This document shows positions 1 through 9,550 of a DNA stretch of 64,000 nucleotides, in pieces. Source of the DNA: Flavobacterium panacagri. Its GTDB lineage: Bacteria > Bacteroidota > Bacteroidia > Flavobacteriales > Flavobacteriaceae. A program made the translations under genes and the position numbers. The notes under the pieces were generated by a model. That model made no database searches. It saw nothing but the letters and a program-made list of their open reading frames with translations, and was not told the origin of the DNA. Within the stretch, counting starts at the first letter, position 1. Each line of letters starts with the position of its first letter. The stretch is from the NCBI RefSeq assembly GCF_030378165.1, contig NZ_CP119766.1, forward strand, positions 5,912,099-5,976,098. The letters are read 5' to 3'.

Positions 1-367
1 TTGACTTCTTCCTTTCAAAAAAAATAATACTTACAACAAAAACTAATAAGCATAAAAGATATAGAAACGAAGCATCATGCACTTTAAGATTCCAAACATT
101 TGTTCTTAACTTAATACTATTAATATTTAAAACACCTAAAAAATAAAAAATAAGCCAAGCTCCAGAAATAATTTTATTGAACAAATTTTTTATCCTTCCT
201 ATTAAAAATAAAATAATAAGACAGATTAGAATAACATCTAAAGAAATTATTTGAGCGATATTTCTTGGGTAAACTACTAAAATGAACTCATTAAAAAGTA
301 AAATAAAAATATAAGGAATTAAAATTTTAAAATTAAGACTCTTCAGATTTAAACTACTCCTTGTCAT
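1..367 (-). CDS. Partial membrane protein at window edge, possibly O-antigen polymerase
   Basis: An open frame starts at the ATG at 367 and runs off the left edge of the window, giving about 122 residues without a stop. Four hydrophobic stretches are visible, beginning with ILIPYIFILLFNEFILVV, then VILICLIILFLIG, AWLIFYFLGVL and FLYLLCLLVFVV, so the product is an integral membrane protein. The start overlaps the stop of the acyltransferase gene by 14 bases, which indicates translational coupling in the polysaccharide operon. A multi-spanning protein next to a flippase and an acyltransferase is often the Wzy-type polymerase or ligase. That identity is inferred from context only, because no family motif is in view. 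Confidence 0.55.
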   Translation of the reverse strand, partial: MTRSSLNLKSLNFKILIPYIFILLFNEFILVVYPRNIAQIISLDVILICLIILFLIGRIKNLFNKIISGAWLIFYFLGVLNINSIKLRTNVWNLKVHDASFLYLLCLLVFVVSIIFFERKKS

Positions 368-992
368 CTAATTCTCTTATAAATTTTGCGGGATTGCCTC
401 CCCAAATCTGGTTTTCAGGAATGTTTTTTGTCACAACTGAACAAGCTCCAACAATTGAGTTTTCTCCAATTGTCACTCCTTTAAGTATTGTTGAATGTGC
501 TCCAATAAAGACATTATTATTTATTATAACAGGTTTAGTCTTTGTTCCTTTAACATCTGTATAGCGATTTCTTCTTTTTTCTGAGTTTAAACTATGAAAA
601 TCCGTATCATAAATAACTACATTACCTCCTAAATTTACATTATTACCAATTCGAATACTATCATGACATACAATTGCAGATGAACTCATTCCTACATTAT
701 TACCAATTATTAGTTCTCCCTTTTCTCCAACCATAAAACTACATTTATTAAAACGCCCTATTGGGTTTGAAATTTCTCGATTATTCATTTTAAAATTTGT
801 ACCAATTACAATTCTTCCGCCAAGAGCAATATAAACTTTAGGAATCCCATTAGTTTTAAACTTATTAAATTTAACTCCATTAGTGTATAGAATAAAGTAG
901 CTAAATACTTTATCCAATATTCTAAGAAAACTATATTTAATTTTTCTTAAAAACTTAAAAAAAAGAGTAATTATTAATTGAAGCGAATTCAT
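354..992 (-). CDS. Hexapeptide-repeat acyltransferase (WbbJ/LbH type)
   Basis: The protein is 212 residues long and its C-terminal two thirds is a left-handed beta-helix built from imperfect hexapeptides, for example IGNNVNLGG and IGAHSTILKGVTIGENS. It ends with the GGNPAKFIREL segment typical of sugar O-acetyltransferases. It probably transfers an acetyl group from acetyl-CoA to a sugar of the surface polysaccharide in the cytoplasm. The candidate catalytic histidine lies in the DFHS segment around residue 133. It overlaps the flippase gene upstream by 4 bases (ATGA) and the truncated membrane gene downstream by 14 bases, so all three are one operon. The exact acceptor cannot be read from sequence. 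Confidence 0.85.
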   Translation of the reverse strand: MNSLQLIITLFFKFLRKIKYSFLRILDKVFSYFILYTNGVKFNKFKTNGIPKVYIALGGRIVIGTNFKMNNREISNPIGRFNKCSFMVGEKGELIIGNNVGMSSSAIVCHDSIRIGNNVNLGGNVVIYDTDFHSLNSEKRRNRYTDVKGTKTKPVIINNNVFIGAHSTILKGVTIGENSIVGACSVVTKNIPENQIWGGNPAKFIRELDDKE

Positions 993-2353
993 AAATTCCA
1001 GATTCCCTTTACATTTTGAGAAACTATTTTATTAAATTGAATAGTAGAAATAATAACACTTGGAATAATACAAGTTATAGTTCCAAGAATAATTCCAACT
1101 GGCCCAATATTAAGATATTTTGCAAAGAAAATAGAAACAGGAAGATTCAAAACACTCATGAATATAGTTTGATATAATTGTAATCTTACCTTCCCAATTC
1201 CATTTATAAAATAATTAAAAGGTGTTAAATATATTATCAAACAAGTATAGATACACATTGATAAACTCATAAAAAATGACACATCAGCCTCTTTACCTAA
1301 CCATATTTTATATAAAAACTCTGAACAGAGCAGTATTATTATTGAAAACATACAGAAAATGATTGTGAACTTTTTCAAATTTTTCATAGCATCTTTTATC
1401 CATATGTAATCACTTTTAAAGTATGCTTCTGTAAAAGTTGACCAATATGGTGTAACTATAATTGCAAATATCATTGTTGAAATACTAAACAACTTCAATG
1501 CTAAGTTATATGGAACAACTTCTTTAGGCGAAAATAGTTGAGAAATAATTATATTATCAGTTGTTGTAACAATTATCCAAGCCATTTGTATGAAAAAAAA
1601 ACTAAACCCCAATCCAAAAATATCCTTTAAATAATCCTTTTTCCATAAAGAAAATGAAGGTTTATAATCTTTATAAATATTTTTAAAGGCAAAAATATTT
1701 AGTCCTAACAATATCAAAACTGGTAAAACTGAAAAAATAATTCCAAATAAAAACAAAGAACTTTCAGTTGTTTGTATCATAAACCAAATTGCTATTAAGG
1801 ATACTAATGAAGTATAAAAATTAATTTTACCCTGCATCGAATGATTTTGATCTGCTGTGTAAATAGTTGTAATTAATTTGCCTACTAAACTCATGCAAAA
1901 TAAGGCAAACATAATTGGCATAAGTAAACCAAGCTGTTTTTCCAAATTTTCATTGGTATTAAAAACTTTTGACCAATCAATAAAACAATTTAAAAGAAAA
2001 AAAAATGGAATTAGAATAAAACAAATAGTGCCAATCGTAAAATAAGCAGAGCTTATGTAACCTTTTGCTAGTATCAAATCTCCTTTTGCTTTTGCCTCGG
2101 CAAATTTATTCCTTAAACCATTTCCTAAACCAATATCAAAAAAAGAAAACCAAGCAATAAAAGAACTTAATGTAAGCCAAACTCCATAATTATCTGTATC
2201 TAAAAACTTAATAGTTAATGGAACCATCAAAAATGAGCAAATTATGCTTCCTCCTTTATAAAGAAAAGAAATAATTACATGTTTGACAATATTCTTTGTC
2301 CTGTTACTATTAATACCAATCTCTTTATACAATTTCTTTATTAGTTGCTTCAA
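989..2353 (-). CDS. Polysaccharide flippase (Wzx/MATE-like)
   Basis: This 454-residue protein has about twelve hydrophobic helices and the N-terminal pattern of the polysaccharide_synt family (SFLYKGGSIICSFLMVPLT and FLDTDNYGVWLTL). Members move undecaprenyl-linked oligosaccharide repeat units across the inner membrane. The reading frame starts with TTG. No in-frame ATG precedes the first helix, so a TTG start is the simplest choice. It lies 58 bases downstream of gmd on the same strand and overlaps the acyltransferase by 4 bases. With GDP-fucose enzymes upstream and a likely polymerase downstream, a Wzx/Wzy pathway is the natural reading. Confidence 0.85.
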   Translation of the reverse strand: MKQLIKKLYKEIGINSNRTKNIVKHVIISFLYKGGSIICSFLMVPLTIKFLDTDNYGVWLTLSSFIAWFSFFDIGLGNGLRNKFAEAKAKGDLILAKGYISSAYFTIGTICFILIPFFFLLNCFIDWSKVFNTNENLEKQLGLLMPIMFALFCMSLVGKLITTIYTADQNHSMQGKINFYTSLVSLIAIWFMIQTTESSLFLFGIIFSVLPVLILLGLNIFAFKNIYKDYKPSFSLWKKDYLKDIFGLGFSFFFIQMAWIIVTTTDNIIISQLFSPKEVVPYNLALKLFSISTMIFAIIVTPYWSTFTEAYFKSDYIWIKDAMKNLKKFTIIFCMFSIIILLCSEFLYKIWLGKEADVSFFMSLSMCIYTCLIIYLTPFNYFINGIGKVRLQLYQTIFMSVLNLPVSIFFAKYLNIGPVGIILGTITCIIPSVIISTIQFNKIVSQNVKGIWNL

Positions 2354-2411
2354 TTTTTATATTTCATTAAATTAATTCAAAGTCATGAACATTCTTTTTT
2401 TTAATTAGTAT

Positions 2412-3503
2412 TTAATACAATTTCAAATCGCAATCAACCATTTCTTTTACTAACTCAGTCAAATCATATCTTGGCTTCCAACCAAGTTTTGTTTTTGACT
2501 TTGTTGGATCTCCAATCAAAAGATCTACTTCAGTAGGACGATAATATTCAGGATCTACACGTACTACAACTTTTCCAATTTCTAATTGATATAAAGGATT
2601 ATTACAAACAGTAACTTTAGCTATTTCATTTTCATTTTCGCCTTCGAAAACCAATTCTACTCCAATTTCTGAAAATGCCATAATAACAAAATCTCTAATA
2701 TAAGTAGTTACACCTGTAGCAATTACATAGTCTTCTGCAACATCTTGCTGTAAAATTCTCCACATCGCTTCGACATAATCTTTAGCATGTCCCCAATCTC
2801 TTTGAGAATTAAGATTCCCTAAATAAAGACAATCTTGCTTTCCCTTTGCGATGGCAGCCGTTGCCATTGTAATTTTGCGTGTCACAAAAGTTTCACCGCG
2901 TCTTGGAGATTCATGATTAAATAGTATACCATTACAAGCAAACATATTATAAGCTTCGCGATAATTCTTTGTTATCCAAAAGCCATAAATTTTAGCTGCG
3001 CCATATGGAGAACGCGGGTAAAATGGAGAGTTCTCATCATACAGTCCTCCTTCATTTTTATTTTCTGCCAAACCTCCATATAATTCTGAAGTCGAAGCTT
3101 GATAAATTCTAGTCTTTTTCTCTAAACCTAGTATTCTTATTGCCTCTAAAATTCTCAATGTACCTATTCCATCAACATTTGCAACATATTCTGGAGAGTC
3201 AAATGACACTTTAACATGAGACATCGCACCTAAATTATAAATCTCATCTGGTTGCACTTCCTGAATAATTCTAATAATATTTGTAGAATCAGTCAAATCT
3301 CCGTAATGTAATTTAAAATTAACATGTGCCTCATGCTGATCTTGATAGAGATGATCAATTCTTTGTGTATTAAAAGATGATGCACGTCTTTTAATACCAT
3401 GCACCTGATATCCTTTTTCTAATAATAATTCCGCCAAGTATGATCCGTCCTGTCCTGTGATTCCTGTTATGAGTGCAACTTTTTGTATGTCCATGGATGA
3501 CAT
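2412..3503 (-). CDS. gmd: GDP-mannose 4,6-dehydratase
   Basis: Gmd converts GDP-D-mannose to GDP-4-keto-6-deoxy-D-mannose, the first step to GDP-L-fucose. The 363-residue protein opens with an extended-SDR Rossmann motif, [19 protein letters not shown]. It continues with [16 protein letters not shown], the family signature following the cofactor site, the STSELYG segment holding the catalytic Thr/Ser-Glu, and the YGAAK tetrad (Tyr-x-x-x-Lys). The [17 protein letters not shown] block is diagnostic of Gmd. The next gene upstream encodes the enzyme that completes the pathway. A start three codons downstream (MDIQK) is equally possible. Confidence 0.96.
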   Translation of the reverse strand: MSSMDIQKVALITGITGQDGSYLAELLLEKGYQVHGIKRRASSFNTQRIDHLYQDQHEAHVNFKLHYGDLTDSTNIIRIIQEVQPDEIYNLGAMSHVKVSFDSPEYVANVDGIGTLRILEAIRILGLEKKTRIYQASTSELYGGLAENKNEGGLYDENSPFYPRSPYGAAKIYGFWITKNYREAYNMFACNGILFNHESPRRGETFVTRKITMATAAIAKGKQDCLYLGNLNSQRDWGHAKDYVEAMWRILQQDVAEDYVIATGVTTYIRDFVIMAFSEIGVELVFEGENENEIAKVTVCNNPLYQLEIGKVVVRVDPEYYRPTEVDLLIGDPTKSKTKLGWKPRYDLTELVKEMVDCDLKLY

Positions 3504-3577
3504 TTTATATTTTTTATATTATTTTATTATCCTTAAAAGAACTTCCATCACCCAAAAGTCCTCTCTAGTTTTTTTAG

Positions 3578-4531
3578 CTATAATTTAACTTGTTTGAAAC
3601 TATCTATATTTTGTAGAAACCATTCGTAAGTTTTTTCAATTCCTGCATAAAGTTCTATTTGATGTTTCCATCCCAATTGATGCATTTTTGAAACATCCAA
3701 TAGTTTTCTAGGTGTCCCATCTGGTTTAGAACTATCCCAAATAATTTCTCCTTTGTGGCCTGTAATTTTTTGAATGATCTCTGCTAGTTCTTTAATTGTT
3801 ACATCACTACCTGTTCCTACGTTATACAGATAATCAGTCAATTTATTTTCTATTGCAAAAACTACCGCTTTGGCCATATCATCAACAAATAGAAACTCAC
3901 GCATTGGTGTTCCTGTACCCCAAAGCACAACACGAGCATTATCGTTTTCTTTTGCTTCATGAAATTTTCTAATCATTGCAGGCAAAACATGCGAGGTAGT
4001 TAAATCGAAATTATCATTTGTACCATACAAATTTGTGGGCATAAGGCTGACATAATTCTTACCAAACTGCTTTCTAATAGCTTGGCATGCCTTTACGCCT
4101 GTAATTTTTGCAATAGCATACCATTCATTCGTTGGTTCAAGTATACCTGTTAGTAAATAATCTTCTTTTAAAGGTTGTGACGCTAGTTTAGGATAGATAC
4201 ATGAACTACCTAAAAAGATGAATTTCTCTACATTATTTTTTAATGCACAATCAATTAAATTATTTTGAATCTGCATATTCTCCATTATAAATTGATATGG
4301 ATAATTATTATTTGCTAAAATTCCCCCAACTCTCGCAGCAGCATCAATTATAATATCAGGTTGCTTTTCCGCTATAAAATTTTGAACATCTTGCTGGTTT
4401 CTTAAATCTAAATCTTTGCTGGAAGCTCCAATTAAATTCGTAAATCCGCTTTCAGTTAATATTCTCCAAATTGCGCTACCAACCATTCCATTATGGCCAG
4501 CAATATAAATTCTAGTTTCTTTTTTCATCAA
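3578..4531 (-). CDS. fcl: GDP-L-fucose synthase
   Basis: Fcl is the bifunctional 3,5-epimerase/4-reductase that turns GDP-4-keto-6-deoxymannose into GDP-L-fucose with NADPH. The 317-residue protein shows the Rossmann motif AGHNGMVGSAI, the AAARVGGI segment, FLGSSCIYP, the catalytic WYAIAKI (Tyr-x-x-x-Lys) and MPTNLYG, all expected for the family. The start codon is one of two adjacent ATGs. It sits between the nucleotidyltransferase gene upstream (12-base gap) and gmd downstream, in the same orientation. Having both genes supports fucose, or a fucose-derived sugar, in the surface polysaccharide of this strain. Confidence 0.96.
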   Translation of the reverse strand: MMKKETRIYIAGHNGMVGSAIWRILTESGFTNLIGASSKDLDLRNQQDVQNFIAEKQPDIIIDAAARVGGILANNNYPYQFIMENMQIQNNLIDCALKNNVEKFIFLGSSCIYPKLASQPLKEDYLLTGILEPTNEWYAIAKITGVKACQAIRKQFGKNYVSLMPTNLYGTNDNFDLTTSHVLPAMIRKFHEAKENDNARVVLWGTGTPMREFLFVDDMAKAVVFAIENKLTDYLYNVGTGSDVTIKELAEIIQKITGHKGEIIWDSSKPDGTPRKLLDVSKMHQLGWKHQIELYAGIEKTYEWFLQNIDSFKQVKL

Positions 4532-4543
4532 TTAAAAAACAAT

Positions 4544-4969
4544 TTACTTCACCCTAGCCAACTCCCTAACCGCCACTTCCTTCCTAAGTCCACTGCTAGA
4601 AAAACGATGGTCACGTATATTAAAATAAAGTTCGATTCCTTTTTTCTCGCAATAGGCTCTTCCTGTAAAGTTTTGATCTTTGTATTCATCACCTAGTATA
4701 CGAATATCTATTTTAAAGGATCGAAGAATATCATCAAGGTCTTGTTCAGTTGAATAGGGAACAATTTCATCTACAAACTTGCATCCTTTAAGCTGAATGT
4801 ATCTTTCAACGACAGTTTGAGTTGGACTGTTTTTTTCTGGACGATCTAATGTTGGATCAATTTGCAAGCCTGCAATTAAATAATCGCATTGACTTTTAGC
4901 TTCTTCCAACATTTTTATATGACCTGCATGCAGTAGATCGAACGCACTAAATGTTATTCCTATTTTCAT
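4544..4969 (-). CDS. Small nucleotidyltransferase (glycerol-3-phosphate cytidylyltransferase-like)
   Basis: This 141-residue protein is a single cytidylyltransferase-like domain. It has the HxGH nucleotide-binding motif (LLHAGHIKML, residues 13-22), the RYIQLKG segment, and an RFSSSGLRK segment in place of the usual ISSTxIR loop. Relatives such as TagD activate glycerol phosphate, and others activate heptose, ethanolamine or other phosphorylated compounds. It appears to be the first gene of the minus-strand polysaccharide operon, so it may activate a polyol phosphate decoration of the glycan. The substrate is inference. The length is normal for TagD-like enzymes. Confidence 0.8.
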   Translation of the reverse strand: MKIGITFSAFDLLHAGHIKMLEEAKSQCDYLIAGLQIDPTLDRPEKNSPTQTVVERYIQLKGCKFVDEIVPYSTEQDLDDILRSFKIDIRILGDEYKDQNFTGRAYCEKKGIELYFNIRDHRFSSSGLRKEVAVRELARVK

Positions 4970-5123
4970 TCTATAAATTATTATCTTGCAATAAGCAGGA
5001 CACTAAGTCCTGGCACAGCTTCGCTTCTCCAAGTCACATATTAGAGCTTAGAGAATGTTATTAAAAAACTAAAAATCAAACTAATACAAAACAAAATCAG
5101 TGATTTGCTTTTTAATTATCGCG

Positions 5124-5131
5124 CAAAAGTA
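5124..5131 (-). promoter_or_regulatory. Probable -7 element of the polysaccharide operon
   Basis: On the minus strand the sequence TACTTTTG matches the Bacteroidota -7 consensus TAnnTTTG. A TTTG lies upstream but at 25 bases rather than 19-21, so the -33 element is weak. A start here would leave a leader of about 150 bases before the nucleotidyltransferase gene. The 276-base gap 4970-5245 otherwise holds short hairpins and AT-rich DNA. Confidence 0.4.
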
Positions 5132-5245
5132 AATCATCGAATTACCTAAAAAAAGCCAAAAAGAAAGAAATGTCTTATTTTATTACAAAAAAAACTTATA
5201 GGTTTTACTACAATTATGAGGTTACAAATTTAAATTTGCGAAATA

Positions 5246-6211
5246 ATGAAGGTGCTTAGAATTGTTTTCATACTAATAATCAATCAATTACATAGTCAAG
5301 TTTCTGGCTGTACAGATGCTTTAGCCAAAAATTACAATCCAAAAGCGACCAAAAATGATGGAAGTTGTTTTTATCAAAACCTAAAAATAAAATCTCAATA
5401 TTCTAAAAAATTGAGTGATTCTATTAAAGAAACTTCAGGATTAATTGATTTTAGTAATCTCATTTGGACACACAATGACGATCATGATAAAACTATTTAT
5501 GGCCTAGATTCTTTAGGCATAATTAAAAAGAAAATTATACTTAAGAATGCTACCAATCATGATTGGGAAGAAATTTCGCAAGACAGTTCGCATATTTATA
5601 TTGGTGATTTTGGAAATAATTACTCCGGAAACCGAACAAATCTGCAAATACTTAAAATTGAAAAAAACTCGTTTTTAGCTGAAATACCAAAAATCGAAAT
5701 CATTTCATTTACATACTCGGATCAAAACGATTTTACGCCTTTAAAACCGAATAAAACAAATTTTGACTGTGAATCTTTTATAGTTTCTAAAGACAGCATT
5801 TATTTGTTCACTAAACAGTGGAAATCCTCTAAAACCAATATTTATTCCCTGCCAAACCAAGCAGGAAATCATATTGCAACATACAAATCAACTTTAGACA
5901 CAAAAGGTTTAGTGACTGGTGCAACCTATCTCGAAAATAAAAACCTAATTGTTTTATGTGGTTATACTAAACTCGGAAAACCATTTTTATACTTGCTGTA
6001 TGATTTTAAAAATCAGGATTTCTTGTCTGGAAACAAAAGACGAATCAGCTTAAAACTTCCTTTTCATCAAATTGAAGGAATTGCAACAAAAGATGGCTTA
6101 CATTATTATTTGACTAATGAAGCTCTTATACGCAAACCTGTGATAAATATCGAACAGCAACTACATTATTTAGATTTGAGTTCAGTGCTTGGCTCGTATC
6201 TCCATAAATAA
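5246..6211 (+). CDS. Secreted beta-propeller-like protein with NYNPxAT module
   Basis: The 321-residue protein has an N-terminal hydrophobic segment (VLRIVFILIINQLHSQ) that fits a signal peptide. Directly after it comes a calcium-loop-like module, CTDALAKNYNPKATKNDGSC, which is common in exported Bacteroidota proteins. The remainder is rich in blade-like segments such as YGLDSLGII, IYIGDFGNN and YLTNEAL, resembling lipoprotein-type beta-propellers. It is probably periplasmic or surface-exposed. No enzymatic motif is visible and I do not recognise a characterised homologue. It is divergent from the polysaccharide operon and 49 bases ahead of the ABC-F gene. Confidence 0.7.
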   Translation: MKVLRIVFILIINQLHSQVSGCTDALAKNYNPKATKNDGSCFYQNLKIKSQYSKKLSDSIKETSGLIDFSNLIWTHNDDHDKTIYGLDSLGIIKKKIILKNATNHDWEEISQDSSHIYIGDFGNNYSGNRTNLQILKIEKNSFLAEIPKIEIISFTYSDQNDFTPLKPNKTNFDCESFIVSKDSIYLFTKQWKSSKTNIYSLPNQAGNHIATYKSTLDTKGLVTGATYLENKNLIVLCGYTKLGKPFLYLLYDFKNQDFLSGNKRRISLKLPFHQIEGIATKDGLHYYLTNEALIRKPVINIEQQLHYLDLSSVLGSYLHK

Positions 6212-6235
6212 TTCGCAAATCGTAAGATAATAGTT

Positions 6236-6243
6236 TACTTTTG
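6236..6243 (+). promoter_or_regulatory. -7 element upstream of the ABC-F gene
   Basis: TACTTTTG matches TAnnTTTG and lies 17 bases before the GTG start at 6261. No good TTTG is found 19-21 bases upstream, so only half of the promoter is supported. Confidence 0.4.
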
Positions 6244-6260
6244 CAAAAAATTTTATTCTT

Positions 6261-8123
6261 GTGAATTACTTATCTGTAGAAAATATATCAAAGTCATTTG
6301 GCGAAAGAGTCCTTTTTGACAACATTTCTTTTGGAATTAACAAAGACCAAAAAATTGCTTTTATTGCCAAAAATGGTTCTGGAAAAACAACCATTATGAG
6401 CATCATAAATGGATTGGATGAACCTGATACAGGACAAGTAGTTTTGAGAAAAGGCATTAGAATGGCATTCCTTTCTCAAGATAATAATCTTCAGGACGAA
6501 CTCACTATTGAGGAAAGCATTTTCGCATCAGACAATGAAACTTTAAAAATTATTGAAGCTTACGAAAAAGCTTTAGAAAATCCGAACGATGAAGAAGCTT
6601 ACCAAAAAGCTTTTGATGGAATGGATCAGCATAATGCTTGGGATTTTGAAACGCAGTACAAGCAAATTCTATTCAAGTTAAAGCTGGAAGATTTTAAACT
6701 TAAAGTTAAAAACCTTTCAGGAGGACAGAAAAAACGTCTTTCTCTGGCTATCATATTAATCAATCGTCCTGATTTATTGATTTTAGATGAGCCAACCAAC
6801 CATTTAGATCTTGAAATGATCGAATGGCTGGAAAGTTATTTTGCAAAAGAAAATATTACCTTATTTATGGTAACGCACGACCGTTTCTTTTTGGAGCGTG
6901 TCTGTAATGAAATCATTGAATTAGACAACGGAAAATTATACCAATACAAAGGAAATTATTCTTATTATTTGGAGAAAAAAGAAGAAAGAATTACTTCTGA
7001 AAACGCTAGTGTCGACAAAGCAAAAAACTTATTTGTAAAAGAATTAGAATGGATGCGCCGTCAGCCAAAGGCGAGAACTACAAAATCGAAATCGCGTCAA
7101 GATGACTTTTATGTAATTAAGGAAAAGGCGCAAAGCCGACGAAAAGAAAACAAAATCGAGCTTGAAATTAATATGGAAAGAATGGGAAGCAAAATTATTG
7201 AGCTTCACAAACTTTCTAAAAAATTCAAGGATAAAGTTATTCTAGACAACTTTAGTTTTGATTTTCAGCGTGGTGAACGAATCGGAATTATTGGTAAAAA
7301 CGGAACTGGGAAATCGACTTTCTTAAATCTGTTGACAGGAACTATTCCGCCAGACAGCGGACGTGTTGTAAAAGGTGATACTATTAAAGTTGGTTATTAT
7401 ACACAATCTGGAATCAATCCGAAACCGGGACAGCGTGTTATTGATATTATTAAAGAATATGGTGAGTATATTCCTTTAGCGAAAGGAAAAATTATTTCGG
7501 CTTCGCAATTACTTGAACGTTTTCTTTTTGATGCCAAAAAACAATATGATTATGTTGAGAAATTAAGCGGTGGTGAATTAAAACGTTTGTATTTGTGTAC
7601 CGTTTTGATTCAGAATCCGAATTTTTTAATTCTTGATGAGCCAACAAACGATTTAGATATTGTGACTTTGAATGTTCTGGAAAGTTTTCTTTTAGATTAT
7701 CCAGGCTGTTTATTAGTGGTTTCTCACGACCGTTATTTTATGGATAAAATTGTCGATCATTTATTTGTTTTTAGAGGAGAAGGCGAAATCGAAAATTTCC
7801 CAGGAAACTATTCAGATTTCAGAGCTTATGAAGACAGTGCTGATGTTGCCCAAAAAGAAGAAAACAAAGCCGAAAAGAAAGACTGGAAACAAAATAATCC
7901 AACTGGAAACTTAAGTTTCAACGAACAGAAAGAGTATCAGAAAATAGAAAGAGAAATAAAGGATTTAGAAATCGAAAAGACTAAAATCGAACAATTATTC
8001 TCTGATGGAAAAGTAGCCGACGCAGACATTGAGAAAAAAGCAAATGAACTTCAGAATATAATCAACAAAATTGATGCAAAAGAAGAACGTTGGTTTGAAC
8101 TTTCTGCTAAAATTGAAGGGTAA
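6261..8123 (+). CDS. ABC-F family ATPase
   Basis: This 620-residue soluble protein carries two ABC cassettes in one chain and no membrane segments. Cassette 1 has Walker A AKNGSGKTT near residue 40, signature LSGGQKKRL and Walker B LLILDEPTNHLDL. Cassette 2 has GKNGTGKST, LSGGELKRL and LILDEPTNDLDI. Between them is a charged linker, and the C-terminus (about 540-620) is a lysine/glutamate-rich coiled coil as in Uup. ABC-F proteins act on ribosomes or, for Uup, on branched DNA or ribosome assembly. The start is GTG; the sequence directly after it (NYLSVENISKSF) is the normal beginning of the family. Confidence 0.93.
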   Translation: MNYLSVENISKSFGERVLFDNISFGINKDQKIAFIAKNGSGKTTIMSIINGLDEPDTGQVVLRKGIRMAFLSQDNNLQDELTIEESIFASDNETLKIIEAYEKALENPNDEEAYQKAFDGMDQHNAWDFETQYKQILFKLKLEDFKLKVKNLSGGQKKRLSLAIILINRPDLLILDEPTNHLDLEMIEWLESYFAKENITLFMVTHDRFFLERVCNEIIELDNGKLYQYKGNYSYYLEKKEERITSENASVDKAKNLFVKELEWMRRQPKARTTKSKSRQDDFYVIKEKAQSRRKENKIELEINMERMGSKIIELHKLSKKFKDKVILDNFSFDFQRGERIGIIGKNGTGKSTFLNLLTGTIPPDSGRVVKGDTIKVGYYTQSGINPKPGQRVIDIIKEYGEYIPLAKGKIISASQLLERFLFDAKKQYDYVEKLSGGELKRLYLCTVLIQNPNFLILDEPTNDLDIVTLNVLESFLLDYPGCLLVVSHDRYFMDKIVDHLFVFRGEGEIENFPGNYSDFRAYEDSADVAQKEENKAEKKDWKQNNPTGNLSFNEQKEYQKIEREIKDLEIEKTKIEQLFSDGKVADADIEKKANELQNIINKIDAKEERWFELSAKIEG

Positions 8124-8130
8124 TTATTTT

Positions 8131-8215
8131 GTTTCAAGTTTCAAGTTTCAGGTTTCAAGTTTCAGGTTTCAGGTTTTGCTGAAATTGTTCAAAAAAAACT
8201 GAAAACTGGGATCGT
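8131..8215. repeat. Short tandem repeat of GTTTCAA/GTTTCAG units
   Basis: Six or seven consecutive 7-base units, alternating GTTTCAA and GTTTCAG, lie just after the ABC-F gene. A partly complementary segment (CTGAAATTG, AAACTGAAAACT) follows, so the transcript could fold back. This is one of several intergenic repeat families in the window. Confidence 0.7.
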
Positions 8216-8275
8216 GACTGAGACTAAAAACTAATTTTTCTATATTTACCGATATTAAAAAAACAAAACACCTCA

Positions 8276-8749
8276 ATGAAAAAATTATTATTTGCATTAT
8301 TTAGTTTAACCTTATTTATTTCTTGTGTAAATTCAGAAAAAGACACACCAATTGAACCAGCAAAGGATTACACCGCACAAAACGAGCAAGAAATTAAAGA
8401 TTATATTACTAAAAATAATTTAACAGCACAACGAACAGATTCTGGTTTGTATTATATTATTGATGAACCTGGAACGGGAAAACAGCCTACTGCAACATCA
8501 TCTGTTACTGTTGCCTACACTGGCTCATTTACTAGTGGAAAAACTTTTGATCAAAGCAGCAGTGCAGGAATCACTTTTCCTTTAAACCAAGTAATCCAAG
8601 GATGGACAGAAGGAATTCCATTGTTTAAAGAAGGTGGCAAAGGCACCTTACTAATACCAGCTCATCTAGGATATGGAAGCTATGACAGACAAGGCATTCC
8701 AGCTGGTTCTGTACTTATTTTTGATGTAAAATTGATCAAAGTAAATTAA
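8276..8749 (+). CDS. FKBP-type peptidyl-prolyl isomerase lipoprotein
   Basis: The 157-residue product starts with a lipoprotein signal (KKLLFALFSLTLFISC, lipobox LFISC, acylated Cys at 17). After a short linker comes a single FKBP domain with the expected segments VTVAYTGSFTSGKTFDQS, FPLNQVIQGWTEGIPL and PAHLGYGSYDRQGIPAGS. It should catalyse cis-trans isomerisation of prolyl bonds during folding of exported proteins, anchored to the periplasmic or outer membrane. The methyltransferase gene follows after 19 bases and may be cotranscribed. Confidence 0.92.
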   Translation: MKKLLFALFSLTLFISCVNSEKDTPIEPAKDYTAQNEQEIKDYITKNNLTAQRTDSGLYYIIDEPGTGKQPTATSSVTVAYTGSFTSGKTFDQSSSAGITFPLNQVIQGWTEGIPLFKEGGKGTLLIPAHLGYGSYDRQGIPAGSVLIFDVKLIKVN

Positions 8750-8768
8750 TTCCCTTCTAAGTTTTTAA

Positions 8769-9548
8769 ATGCTTTTTCAAGTACAATCTTATCTAAAATT
8801 TCTCTGGCATTCTAAAAACGAACATGCTGTACATTCACCTTTCGTTTTTAATTTATTGACAAAGTGCTTTTATGATAAAAAGACAAAACCAGAATACGCT
8901 ATTCTTAAAAAGTATAGAAAATCACTTTTAGAAAATAAAAATTTCATTGAAGTAACTGATTTTGGCGCAGGATCAAAAGTTTTTAAATCAAATCGAAGAC
9001 AGATTTCTAAAATTGTACAAACAGCAGGAATTTCAGTAAAAAGAGCCGAATTATTATTTCGTGTAACTCGTTATTTTCAGCCGACAGCTGTTCTTGAAAT
9101 AGGAACTTCTTTGGGATTGGCAACTTCAGCTTTAGCGTTAGGAAATCCGGAAGCAAAAGTTATCACTATAGAAGGTTGCCCAAATACTGCTGGTATTGCT
9201 CAAAAACAATTAAATGAATTCGATTGTAAAAATGTTGAAAACGTGATTTCTGAATTTGAATCTTTTCTCGTTTCAGAAAATCTAAATTCTAAAATTTACA
9301 ATCTAATCTATTTTGATGGTAATCATTCCAAAAAAGCGACTTTGGCTTATTTTGAACTTTTATTGCCTACAATTAATAATGATTCTGTTTGGATTTTTGA
9401 TGATATTCATTGGTCTGAAGAAATGGAAGAAGCTTGGGAAATCATTAAAAATCATTCTATGGTAAAAGTCACAATTGATACTTTTCAATGGGGATTTGTG
9501 TTTTTTAGAAGAGAACAGGAAAAAGAACATTTTATAATAAGGGCATAA
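8769..9548 (+). CDS. Class I SAM-dependent methyltransferase
   Basis: This 259-residue protein shows the glycine-rich SAM-binding motif (AVLEIGTSLGLATSALAL, about residues 109-126), the acidic post-I residue in VITIEGCP, and YFDGNHSKKATLAYF with IFDDIHWS, a layout like O-methyltransferases of the catechol-methylating type. The N-terminal 90 residues are conserved among Flavobacteriia but unassigned. It follows the FKBP gene by 19 bases and is closed by a strong terminator at 9551. The substrate is unknown. Confidence 0.8.
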   Translation: MLFQVQSYLKFLWHSKNEHAVHSPFVFNLLTKCFYDKKTKPEYAILKKYRKSLLENKNFIEVTDFGAGSKVFKSNRRQISKIVQTAGISVKRAELLFRVTRYFQPTAVLEIGTSLGLATSALALGNPEAKVITIEGCPNTAGIAQKQLNEFDCKNVENVISEFESFLVSENLNSKIYNLIYFDGNHSKKATLAYFELLLPTINNDSVWIFDDIHWSEEMEEAWEIIKNHSMVKVTIDTFQWGFVFFRREQEKEHFIIRA

Positions 9549-9550
9549 AA

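Noticed and set aside
8131..8215. CRISPR array
   Set aside because: Seven-base tandem units without unique spacers; this is a simple repeat.
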